In this document: positions 33,146 to 40,001 of the stretch, piece by piece | Layout: each line of letters begins with the position of its first letter | How positions within the stretch are numbered: position 1 is the first letter of the stretch | Source of the DNA: Candidatus Rokubacteria bacterium 13_1_40CM_69_27 | Lineage (GTDB): Bacteria > Methylomirabilota > Methylomirabilia > Rokubacteriales > CSP1-6 | Direction: 5' to 3' | DNA: 42,043 bases | Assembly: GCA_001917535.1 (NCBI GenBank) | Contig: MNEF01000022.1 | Span: forward strand, 1 to 42,043 | The notes under the pieces: generated by a model | Told to the model about the DNA's origin: nothing | The model's input: only the letters and a program-made list of their open reading frames with translations | Databases searched by the model: none | Position numbers and translations under genes: made by a program

Positions 33146-34612
33146 ATGAAACGCTTCCGGCCCGCCACGTGCGTCGCGATCCTGCTCGCCGCTCTCATCA
33201 CGTTCGGATGGCTCGCGGTTCCGGATCGCGCCCCGGGCGCGCGCCCCTACGAGGGCACCACCATCCGCGCCGTGGTGAACGCCGAGTACGTGAAGTACTC
33301 GCTCACGCTCGTCGAGAAGGACCTCTACGACACGCTCGGCGTCAAGCTCGAGACCGAGGTCATTCCCGCCGACGCCTTCGTGGCCAAGACGCTGCTCGAG
33401 TTCAACAGCGGCTCGAGCCCGTGGGACCTGATCATGTTCGGGCCGTCGAACATGCCCGACTACGGCCGCCACTTCGAGCCGCTCGATCCCTGGATCGAGA
33501 AGATGAAGCTCAACTTCCACCTCGACGACATCGTGGACGTGTTCAGGAAGGTGATGCTCCGCTACAACGGCAAGCTCGTCAGCATGCCGTACGACGGCGA
33601 CATCCACATCATGTACTGGAACAAGGTCGCCTTCGAGCGGCCGGACAACCAGAAGAAGTTCAAGGCCAAGTACGGCTATGACCTCAAGCCGCCGAAGACG
33701 TGGAAGCAGTGGGACGACGCGGCAGAGTTCTTCCACGGCTGGGGCTGGGACGGGAGCCCGAACAAGCTCTTCGGCGCCGGCGCCTCCTACAAGCCCAGCG
33801 GCAGCGGCTATTCGTACCACTGGTGGCGGGAACGGTTCTTCGCTTACGGCGGCAACTACTTCGACGCGACCATGAAGCCGCTCATCAACACGGCGGCCGG
33901 TCTCCGCGCGCTCGAGGAGATGGTGCGGACGATGCCCTACTACCCGCCGGGCGTGCTCCTCTTCGAGTCCGAGGAGCCCAAGACGATGCTGGTCAAGGGC
34001 GAGGTGCCGATGCTCTGCTCCTGGACGAGCACCGGCAAGCGCGTGGGCAACCCGGCCGAGTCGGTGATCGTGGGCAAGGCCGGGTTCGGCATCGTCCCGG
34101 GGGCCGAGATCGACGGCAAGATCGTCCATCGGCCGCCCATCACGCCGGGCCGCGGCATGGCGGTCTCGAAGTACTCCAAGAAGAAAGAGGCCACCATGAA
34201 GGTGCTCGAGTTCATCTCGCTTCCCGAGCAGAGCCTCAAGATCGTGATGGACGCCAAGACGATCATGGATCCGTGGCGCGTGTCCCACCTCCGCTCCGAG
34301 AAGTTCCGCAAGTTGTTCCCGGACGCCGACAAGTATCTCGACGCGATCGAGCAGAGCTTCCCGTTCCTCGTCCCCGACCCGGTCATCCCCGCCGCCGACG
34401 AGTACCAGCGGAAGCTCTCCTTCGAGATCACCGAAGCGCTGGCCAAGCGGAAGTCGCCCAAGGACGCTCTCGACACCGCCGCCAAGGAGTGGGACAAGGT
34501 CACCGAGCGGCGCGGGCTCGAAAAGCAGAAGGCGTTCTGGGGCGAGAAGCTCCACGAGATGAAGTCGCTGGGGATCGAGTACCGGCCCGACTGGGCGGCC
34601 AAGGCCAAGTAG
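33146..34612 (+). CDS. Carbohydrate-type extracellular solute-binding protein (family 1)
   Basis: I chose the ATG at 33146 because GGGAGG precedes it; an in-frame ATG six codons earlier is possible. The 488-residue protein has an N-terminal export helix (VAILLAALITFGWLAV). Its body has typical family 1 features: NSGSSPWDLIMFGPSNMPDY, PYDGDIHIMYWNKVAFERPD, a Trp-rich region (YSYHWWRERFFAYGGNYFD) suited to sugar stacking, and ITPGRGMAVSKYSKKKEATM. It is the receptor for the permease pair upstream. Together with the adjacent enolase-family gene it suggests uptake and dehydration of an acid sugar. The ligand is unproven. Confidence 0.9.
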   Translation: MKRFRPATCVAILLAALITFGWLAVPDRAPGARPYEGTTIRAVVNAEYVKYSLTLVEKDLYDTLGVKLETEVIPADAFVAKTLLEFNSGSSPWDLIMFGPSNMPDYGRHFEPLDPWIEKMKLNFHLDDIVDVFRKVMLRYNGKLVSMPYDGDIHIMYWNKVAFERPDNQKKFKAKYGYDLKPPKTWKQWDDAAEFFHGWGWDGSPNKLFGAGASYKPSGSGYSYHWWRERFFAYGGNYFDATMKPLINTAAGLRALEEMVRTMPYYPPGVLLFESEEPKTMLVKGEVPMLCSWTSTGKRVGNPAESVIVGKAGFGIVPGAEIDGKIVHRPPITPGRGMAVSKYSKKKEATMKVLEFISLPEQSLKIVMDAKTIMDPWRVSHLRSEKFRKLFPDADKYLDAIEQSFPFLVPDPVIPAADEYQRKLSFEITEALAKRKSPKDALDTAAKEWDKVTERRGLEKQKAFWGEKLHEMKSLGIEYRPDWAAKAK

Positions 34613-34635
34613 GGCGGGCCGCCCCTGGACAGACT

Positions 34636-34670
34636 GAAGGGGTTAGTCGCGGCTAGCGGCTAACCCCTTC
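34636..34670. terminator. Strong stem-loop terminator between convergent genes
   Basis: GAAGGGGTTAG (34636-34646) pairs perfectly with CTAACCCCTTC (34660-34670), an 11-bp stem around a 13-base loop. It lies 24 bp past the binding-protein stop and 15 bp past the stop of the convergent von Willebrand A gene. A short T-containing stretch follows on the + strand. It probably serves both directions. Confidence 0.7.
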
Positions 34671-34684
34671 GTCGTGTCTTGGGC

Positions 34685-35452
34685 TCAGAGCCCGCGCGAC
34701 CGCACGCGGAAGTCGACGTTGTCCCGCACCCACTTCCACAGGCGCGTCTGTTGGGCCGGCGCCGCCCCCACCGTGAGCTGCCGCCGCCAGCCCTGCATCA
34801 CTTCCATCTCGGTCGCCCACAGCCTGACCCGCTGCCGGGGGACGTACTTCCGCCAGTTGTCGCCGACCTTGGGGCTCGCGTAGGCCAGGCGCACCGTGAT
34901 GTTCTTGGAGAGGTACTCCAGCGGCCGGAGATCGATCTGCCGGTACAGGGCCATCGGGTCGTCCTTGGTGCGCTGGCCAACGTCGGGAATGCCGTCAGTG
35001 ACCATCATCACCGTGATGGCGCTCAGGACCAGGTTGCGCTCCTTGGCGATCCGGGACACCTGGGCGAAGAAGGGGTTGAAGTCGGTGAGCGAGTCGGAGG
35101 GGACGAACCACTTCCGCAGATCCGCCTCGATCTGGGCGATGTCCTTGCCCTGGAAGTCGTGGATGGGCCGAAAGGCCTTGGGCTCGCTGGTGTCCCGGCC
35201 CCCGATGGCCGCCACGAACAGGCTCCGCGGCTTGCTGAGCCCCCCCAGTCCGTTGAGATGGCCGTAGAGGTAGTAGGCGAGGAAGCTCATGGCATTGTCG
35301 TACTCCTGCCGGAACGAGCCGCTGGTGTCGACGCCGATGAAGAGCGTCTCCCGCGGCTTCCCCTCGGTCGTCTGCGCGGCCAGGGGGGCGGCCGCGGACA
35401 GGACGACGCCCGCGGCCAGCGCCGCGGCGACCAGGCGAAGCCGCGGCGTCAT
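34685..35452 (-). CDS. Exported von Willebrand factor A-domain protein
   Basis: A 255-residue protein with a Sec signal peptide ending near AAPLAAQ. The vWA fold begins with ETLFIGVDTSGSFRQE. The metal-ion adhesion site is complete: Asp42-x-Ser44-x-Ser46, Thr123 (SDSLTDF) and Asp153 (VMMVTDGIPDVG). There is no C-terminal TM or sorting signal, so it should be a soluble periplasmic protein that binds a partner through a bound divalent cation. The ATG overlaps the stop of the upstream membrane-protein gene (ATGA), so they almost surely work together. I know no characterised system with this pair. Confidence 0.85.
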   Translation of the reverse strand: MTPRLRLVAAALAAGVVLSAAAPLAAQTTEGKPRETLFIGVDTSGSFRQEYDNAMSFLAYYLYGHLNGLGGLSKPRSLFVAAIGGRDTSEPKAFRPIHDFQGKDIAQIEADLRKWFVPSDSLTDFNPFFAQVSRIAKERNLVLSAITVMMVTDGIPDVGQRTKDDPMALYRQIDLRPLEYLSKNITVRLAYASPKVGDNWRKYVPRQRVRLWATEMEVMQGWRRQLTVGAAPAQQTRLWKWVRDNVDFRVRSRGL

Positions 35453-36696
35453 ACGTTCCCCTGCTTACGCGGCTGGAGCTGCTGCATGCCGGCCAGGGCC
35501 TCACGCGTCTCCATTACTTCCTTGAGACCCCGGAACGGCAGGCTGAAGAGCGGGTGGCCTGTCAGCACCACCAGGGCGAAATTGAGGGCCGCCGCGATGA
35601 GATGAATGACAGGCAGGGCCAGGTACTCGAGCAGCTCATCACTCTTCTCGTGCAGCCAGCCGACCTCGCGCTTGAAGTCCTCGAGCGGCGCCCGCCACCA
35701 GGCCGTGGCCGTTTTGGGCAGGTCCCGCGCCATCGCCCGGCCTTCGGTGCCCTCCATCGGCTGCCGGGAGATGAAGGCCAGCAGCGGCGGCGTCCCGTAC
35801 CGCCCGAACAGGAACCACGTCATGCCCCGCACGCCGACCCACCCGAAGGTGGCCAGGCTCAGCGTGAACCCGATCCCAGGGCGGAACTTGTCGCCCGTCT
35901 GCTGGGCGATCCAGGGCGTGATGGCGTCGACCAGCTCGCGATAGAGGAACATCACCTCGAAGATCATGACGAACAGCTCGACCAGGACGATCTGGACGAT
36001 GAACTTGAACTCCCGCTTCTGGACCGCCTCGACCAGGGCCTGGACGCAGGCGAAGCTGCCCATGATCAGCAGGAACAGGAAGAACCACAGGACGGGCCCG
36101 GCCAAGCGCGGGATCTGCTCGGCGCCGACCATGTCGGACAGAACCTCCGACACGGTGGGGAAGAGCGTGTAGGTGAAGATCGTGGTCTCCAGCATGCACC
36201 AGAACACCAGCATGACGAAGGCGATCCAGGGCACCCCGGGCTGGAAGTACTCGCTGGTCATCCGGCCCGTGACCGTGAAGGGGATCAGGATCACCTGATG
36301 CAGGGCCTCCAGGATCATCTTGACCGCCATCCGGGTGAGCGAGAAGACCCAGCCGGCCACCACGGCGGCCATCCGGAACATACCGACCCAGTAGAGCCAG
36401 ACCGCGCGCGCGCCATCCCACCAGGTCACCAGCATGGTGGAGACGAAGGCGATCCGCCGGGACCGGAACGGCAGGGTGTAGATGGAAAGCTGCGTACACC
36501 AGATCGCGGCGATGCCGAGCAGGACGGGAAACAGCAGGAAAAAGAGCTTGGCCGCAGTAATCCACCCCGAGGAGGAATCGAGGAAGAAGTCGAGCAGCAT
36601 CCGCTGCAGGCGAGGGATCCAAATGATCGGCGCGGCGAGCAACTCCGCCACCTCCCGCCACCGCTCCGGCACCCTGGTGATCATCTGCTCTAGCAT
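35449..36696 (-). CDS. Polytopic membrane protein of unknown function
   Basis: The ATG at 36696 follows GGAGGTGGG. The 415-residue protein has about seven or eight hydrophobic segments: roughly 50-70, 84-104, 110-130, 157-178, 202-222, 231-251, 277-298 and 362-380. An amphipathic start (ERWREVAELLAAPIIWIPRL) and a long polar stretch at 311-355 are probably cytoplasmic. I recognise no family motif, no catalytic residues and no transporter signature. It is translationally coupled to the exported vWA gene and lies 251 bp downstream of the coiled-coil gene. A membrane anchor or channel regulated by the vWA protein is conjecture. Confidence 0.75.
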   Translation of the reverse strand: MLEQMITRVPERWREVAELLAAPIIWIPRLQRMLLDFFLDSSSGWITAAKLFFLLFPVLLGIAAIWCTQLSIYTLPFRSRRIAFVSTMLVTWWDGARAVWLYWVGMFRMAAVVAGWVFSLTRMAVKMILEALHQVILIPFTVTGRMTSEYFQPGVPWIAFVMLVFWCMLETTIFTYTLFPTVSEVLSDMVGAEQIPRLAGPVLWFFLFLLIMGSFACVQALVEAVQKREFKFIVQIVLVELFVMIFEVMFLYRELVDAITPWIAQQTGDKFRPGIGFTLSLATFGWVGVRGMTWFLFGRYGTPPLLAFISRQPMEGTEGRAMARDLPKTATAWWRAPLEDFKREVGWLHEKSDELLEYLALPVIHLIAAALNFALVVLTGHPLFSLPFRGLKEVMETREALAGMQQLQPRKQGNV

Positions 36697-36776
36697 TCCA
36701 CCCACCTCCCCGGACGAAATCGGTCCCCTTCGGATAAGCAAGGTTCTGGCCGTGTCGGCGGGCCGCAAACGCTTGA

Positions 36777-36882
36777 TTTTTTGAGGGGCGACGGCGTGGC
36801 CGAGGACTTTTTGTCACGTCGCCGGGCCAAGTTGGACAGCGCCGACGGTTTTTTGTCGAAGCCCTGACGCGCCCGCCGTTTT
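36777..36882. other. Four T-tracts in near-helical phase
   Basis: Runs of T lie at 36777-36782, 36808-36812, 36849-36854 and 36879-36882 in an otherwise very GC-rich spacer. Centre spacings are about 30.5, 41.5 and 29 bp, close to three, four and three helical turns, so the DNA may be bent. Two of the tracts are flanked by GAC...GTC. The spacer precedes the membrane-protein gene on the minus strand. Confidence 0.4.
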
Positions 36883-36898
36883 CCCAGGCCGCTCGGCC

Positions 36899-36932
36899 GA
36901 GCGTCCGAGCGGCGGTCGCCGCTCGGACGCTC
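36899..36932 (-). terminator. 15-bp perfect hairpin after the coiled-coil gene
   Basis: Bases 36899-36913 are the exact reverse complement of 36918-36932, with a GGTC tetraloop on the + strand. The hairpin begins 15 bp past the coiled-coil stop codon on the minus strand. No U-run follows directly, so it may act as an RNA-stabilising or partial terminator before the membrane-protein gene. Confidence 0.55.
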
Positions 36933-36947
36933 AGGTGGCGCGGGGAC

Positions 36948-37298
36948 TTACACGGGCAGTTCGCTCGTCGGGTGGGCGGACTGAAACCGGCGATAGAGGT
37001 CGCTCACCGGCTTCTGCAGATGGCTCAACTGCTCCATGATGCCCGCGAAGGCCTCAGCGGCCGCCGCGTGCTCACTCTGGTAGAACTGCACTTCGCCTTG
37101 CAGCCGGCTCATCTCCTTGCGCAACTCGCCGATCTCGGTGCGGAGCCGCTCACAATCCTGTTCGATGTTCTGCAGCTTGCCCTTGAGCCGGTCCCGGTCG
37201 TCGAGAAACCCGGGAATGAGCCGACCCGTCAGGTACTGGCTCTCCTCCAGCCACCGATCGATCCGCTGCCGGTCCTCCAGTATCTCGGCGTCCTGCAT
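36948..37298 (-). CDS. Small coiled-coil protein
   Basis: The ATG at 37298 has GAGGAGG upstream. The 116-residue protein has no signal or TM. Residues about 34-76 form a strong heptad coiled coil (DRDRLKGKLQNIEQDCERLR, then TEIGELRKEMSRLQGEVQFY), followed by a helix and a Pro-rich tail. A soluble scaffold or adaptor is the only reasonable suggestion. It lies upstream of, and on the same strand as, the membrane and vWA genes, with a hairpin and a possibly curved spacer between them. Confidence 0.65.
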   Translation of the reverse strand: MQDAEILEDRQRIDRWLEESQYLTGRLIPGFLDDRDRLKGKLQNIEQDCERLRTEIGELRKEMSRLQGEVQFYQSEHAAAAEAFAGIMEQLSHLQKPVSDLYRRFQSAHPTSELPV

Positions 37299-37749
37299 TA
37301 CGTTCGCCTCCTCTCCGTCGCGCACTGGGTGGATAGTTCGGAGGGCCGTCATCGGACGACCCCGGGGGACGCGAGCGCGCCGCGCGGTCACGCATGCGCA
37401 CGCCCGACCCGCGCTCCGGCCGATCCCGGAGCACGATCGGGAGCTTCGCCTCGGCGCCCTCCGACCAGCACTCGGCTGTGCCGATCGGCTGGAAGCGCCT
37501 CAGGTAGTCGTAGAGGGCCGGCTGGCAGCGGGGGACGGTGAACCTGGCCTGTGGGCTGATGGCGTGCGGCGCTGACCCGACCGTGGTTCCCTCCCAAGAT
37601 GTTGAGCCGGTCGTCACTCTAGCAACTACATCTCGTGGTGCCAAGAAAAAACTGCGGGCCGCCCCGATCTGGGAAATTTCTCCACAATCCGGGCAGTGAG
37701 TGACCCACTCCCCGCCGAACCTGCGCGGCAAGCGACGTGATTTCCTCAT
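37150..37749 (-). CDS. Hypothetical protein with a CxxC motif (doubtful 3' part)
   Basis: From the ATG at 37749 the frame encodes 199 residues. The first two thirds look protein-like: FGGEWVTHCPDCGEISQIGA with a CxxC knuckle at residues 19-22, then APRDVVARVTTGSTSWEGTT, later cysteines in PRCQP and AECWSEG, and ALYDYLRRFQPIGTA. The last third is Arg/Pro/Gly-rich and overlaps the coiled-coil gene in another frame, so the true gene may end earlier through a frameshift near 37400. I recognise no family. If it is not real, 37299-37767 holds only slightly less GC-rich sequence. Confidence 0.35.
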   Translation of the reverse strand: MRKSRRLPRRFGGEWVTHCPDCGEISQIGAARSFFLAPRDVVARVTTGSTSWEGTTVGSAPHAISPQARFTVPRCQPALYDYLRRFQPIGTAECWSEGAEAKLPIVLRDRPERGSGVRMRDRAARSRPPGSSDDGPPNYPPSARRRGGERNAGRRDTGGPAADRSVAGGEPVPDGSAHSRVSRRPGPAQGQAAEHRTGL

Positions 37750-37767
37750 CACCGCTCCTGACTCGCG

Positions 37768-37796
37768 TTGACCGAGCGGCGTCGCTCGGCTAGCAT
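37768..37796 (+). promoter_or_regulatory. Promoter with a palindromic spacer, leaderless start
   Basis: TTGACC (37768-37773) and TAGCAT (37791-37796) are 17 bp apart, matching five and four of six consensus bases. The start codon follows at 37810, about 7 bases past the expected transcription start, which fits the lack of a ribosome binding site. CCGAGCG (37772-37778) and CGCTCGG (37783-37789) form a perfect dyad in the spacer, a likely repressor site. Confidence 0.6.
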
Positions 37797-37809
37797 CCGC
37801 GCACAACGC

Positions 37810-38970
37810 ATGGACCTGCCCCGGACGGCGAATGCGGTCGTCATCGGCGGCGGCGTGGTCGGTTGCAGCATCGCCTACCATCTCGCCCGGCGGGGCCTGC
37901 GCGACGTGCTCCTCCTGGAGCGCGAGGCGGTCGGCTCGGGGACCACCAGCAAGGCGGCCGGCGGCATCCGCGCCCAGTTCCCCACCGAGACCGAGATCCG
38001 CTTCTCGCTCGAGAGCATCGGGGTCTTCGAGCGCTTCCGGGAGGAGTTCGGCGTCGACCCCGGCTATAGGAAGATCGGCTATCTCTTCCTCGTCTCCGAG
38101 GCGGCTGACCTCCGGGGGTTCGAGGAGCGCATCGCCCTGCAGCGGCGCCTGGGCGTCGACGTGCGGGTGATCACCCCCGCCGAGGCCCGGGAGCTCGTCC
38201 CCGCGCTCCGCGTGGACGATCTGATCGCCGCCGTCTGGGGACCAAACGATGGGCTGGCCGGCCCCGCCGAGGTGACGGCCGGGTTCGCCCGGCGGGCCCG
38301 GGAGCTGGGCGCGCGGATCGTCGAGGGCGCGGAGGTGACCGCCATCGAGGTCGAGCGCGGGCGCGTGCAGGGCCTGCGGACGTCCCGGGGCGCGGTGGCG
38401 GCTCCGCTCGTGATCAACGCGGCCGGCCCCGCCGCCGCGCGCGTCGGGCGTCTGGTCGGTCTCGATCTTCCCGTGCATCCGCGCCGGCGCCACATCTTCT
38501 TCACCGAGCCCTTCCCCGAGATTCCCGGGCCGGTGCCGCTCACCAACGACCGCGCCAGCGGCTTCTACTTCCGCAAGGAGCTCGAGCAGGTGCTGCTGAG
38601 CCCGGGCGACGTCCAGGACATCGGCGAGGATCTGGTGGCTCCGGTGGACTGGGGCATGGTGGAGGAGGCCGTGCAGAAGGCGCTGCACCGGTTGCCGATC
38701 CTCGAGAAGGCGCGGATCGCCGGTGGCTGGGCGGGCCTCCGCCCGCTGACGCCGGACGATCACGCGATCATCGGTCCGGCACCGGGCCTGGAAGGCGTCT
38801 TTCTGGCCGTCGGCTTCGGCGGCCACGGCTTCCAGCACTCCCCCGCCACCGGGCGCGTCGTCGCCGAGTGGCTGCTGGACGGCAAGCCGCCGATGGACCT
38901 GGCGCTCTTCGATCCGGGCCGGTTCCGGCGGGGCGCCCTGGCCCACGATCGCGGGCCCGACGCCGAGTAG
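37810..38970 (+). CDS. FAD-dependent oxidoreductase, DAO/sarcosine oxidase beta-like
   Basis: A 386-residue flavoprotein that oxidises an amine or amino acid. The dinucleotide-binding motif NAVVIGGGVVGCSIAYHLAR is followed by LLEREAVGSGTTSKAAGGIR, the FAD-contacting segment of the glycine/D-amino acid oxidase family. VINAAGPAAARVGRLVGLDL precedes the substrate domain. Near the C-terminus AGLRPLTPDDHAIIGPAPGL and VGFGGHGFQHSPATGR close the FAD site. The ATG at 37810 sits just behind a promoter. The TAXI/TRAP genes follow, suggesting that the importer supplies its substrate. The exact substrate is unknown. Confidence 0.9.
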   Translation: MDLPRTANAVVIGGGVVGCSIAYHLARRGLRDVLLLEREAVGSGTTSKAAGGIRAQFPTETEIRFSLESIGVFERFREEFGVDPGYRKIGYLFLVSEAADLRGFEERIALQRRLGVDVRVITPAEARELVPALRVDDLIAAVWGPNDGLAGPAEVTAGFARRARELGARIVEGAEVTAIEVERGRVQGLRTSRGAVAAPLVINAAGPAAARVGRLVGLDLPVHPRRRHIFFTEPFPEIPGPVPLTNDRASGFYFRKELEQVLLSPGDVQDIGEDLVAPVDWGMVEEAVQKALHRLPILEKARIAGGWAGLRPLTPDDHAIIGPAPGLEGVFLAVGFGGHGFQHSPATGRVVAEWLLDGKPPMDLALFDPGRFRRGALAHDRGPDAE

Positions 38971-39020
38971 GGCATGAGGGCGCTCACGGAATGAATGCGC
39001 CGTTGATCAAGGAGGGAGCC

Positions 39021-39998
39021 ATGCGACGCTTGACCGTTCTCATCCTCGCCTTCGCCGCGGGACTCGGGGCGTGGCCCGTCGCGGCCGAGCAGCGGAACCT
39101 CACCTGGACGGCCGGCCAGCTCGGCGGCGGCTGGTACGCCCAGGCCGGCGGGTTCGTCGAGCTGATCAAGAGCAAGGACGCCAGCTTCAACATCAAGATC
39201 GTGCCGGGCGCCGGCATCCAGAACATGACCAAGCTGCAGCAAGGCGAGACCGAGATCGCCTGGGGGCTGCCGCCGTTCATCGCCGCCTCCTACAACGGCC
39301 AGGATCCTTACAAGGACAGGCACTCCGACATGCGGCTGGTGATGAACGGCCTGGGCTACGTGCACGTCCAGTTCTGCGTCGCCGACGATTTCGCCGCCCG
39401 GTCCATCCGCGAGATCTTCGACAAGAAGATGCCCATCAAGATCGGCACCACCCCGCCGGGGGGCTCCGACGAGTGGGTGATGCGCAAGATCTTCGAGTTC
39501 TACAAGACCACGTACAACGACGTGCGCACCCGGGGCGGCAAGGTGATCTTCGTCTCCTACACGGACCTGGTGACCCAGTACCGCGACCGCAACGCGGACA
39601 TCCTGGTGCCGAACCTCGCCGTGCCAGGGGCGGCCGTGCAGGAGGCCTCGCTGGCCCGCAAGATGCGCATCCTTCCGATGGACGACGACCTCTTGAAGTA
39701 CCTCGAGGGCTTCGGCCTGGCTCGGGGCGTGGTGCCCAAGGGCGCCTACAAGGACGTCGTCAACAACACCGTCGACATCCCGACGATCGCCATGGCCAAC
39801 GCCATCGTGGCCCACGCCACGGTGCCGCCCGACGCCGTCCACGACTTCGTGAAGATCCTGCTCACCAACCTCGACGCCGTGCGGAAGGTCCATCCGGCGT
39901 TCAAGGACTTCAACCCCCCGGACGCCGTGAAGCTGGCCAACGTGCCGCTCCATCCGGGCGCCGAGCGGGCCTACCGGGAAGCGAGCCTGATCAGGTAG
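39021..39998 (+). CDS. TAXI-family TRAP transporter solute-binding protein
   Basis: The ATG at 39021 follows AAGGAGGGAG. The 325-residue product has a signal peptide (LTVLILAFAAGLGAWPVAAE). TAXI features are LTWTAGQLGGGWYAQAGGFV, VPGAGIQNMTKLQQGETEIA, IKIGTTPPGGSDEWVMRKIF and a PNLAVPGAAVQEASLA segment. It captures a small organic acid or amino-acid-like ligand in the periplasm for the fused TRAP permease starting 3 bp downstream. The oxidoreductase upstream is probably transcribed with it. It is only distantly similar to the TAXI protein at 24751. Confidence 0.9.
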   Translation: MRRLTVLILAFAAGLGAWPVAAEQRNLTWTAGQLGGGWYAQAGGFVELIKSKDASFNIKIVPGAGIQNMTKLQQGETEIAWGLPPFIAASYNGQDPYKDRHSDMRLVMNGLGYVHVQFCVADDFAARSIREIFDKKMPIKIGTTPPGGSDEWVMRKIFEFYKTTYNDVRTRGGKVIFVSYTDLVTQYRDRNADILVPNLAVPGAAVQEASLARKMRILPMDDDLLKYLEGFGLARGVVPKGAYKDVVNNTVDIPTIAMANAIVAHATVPPDAVHDFVKILLTNLDAVRKVHPAFKDFNPPDAVKLANVPLHPGAERAYREASLIR

Positions 39999-40001
39999 CC
40001 C

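Noticed and set aside
37768..37809. TTG at 37768 as the oxidoreductase start
   Set aside because: This TTG is part of a good -35 box and the extra 14 residues are unlike the family N-terminus, which begins just before the NAVVIGGG motif.
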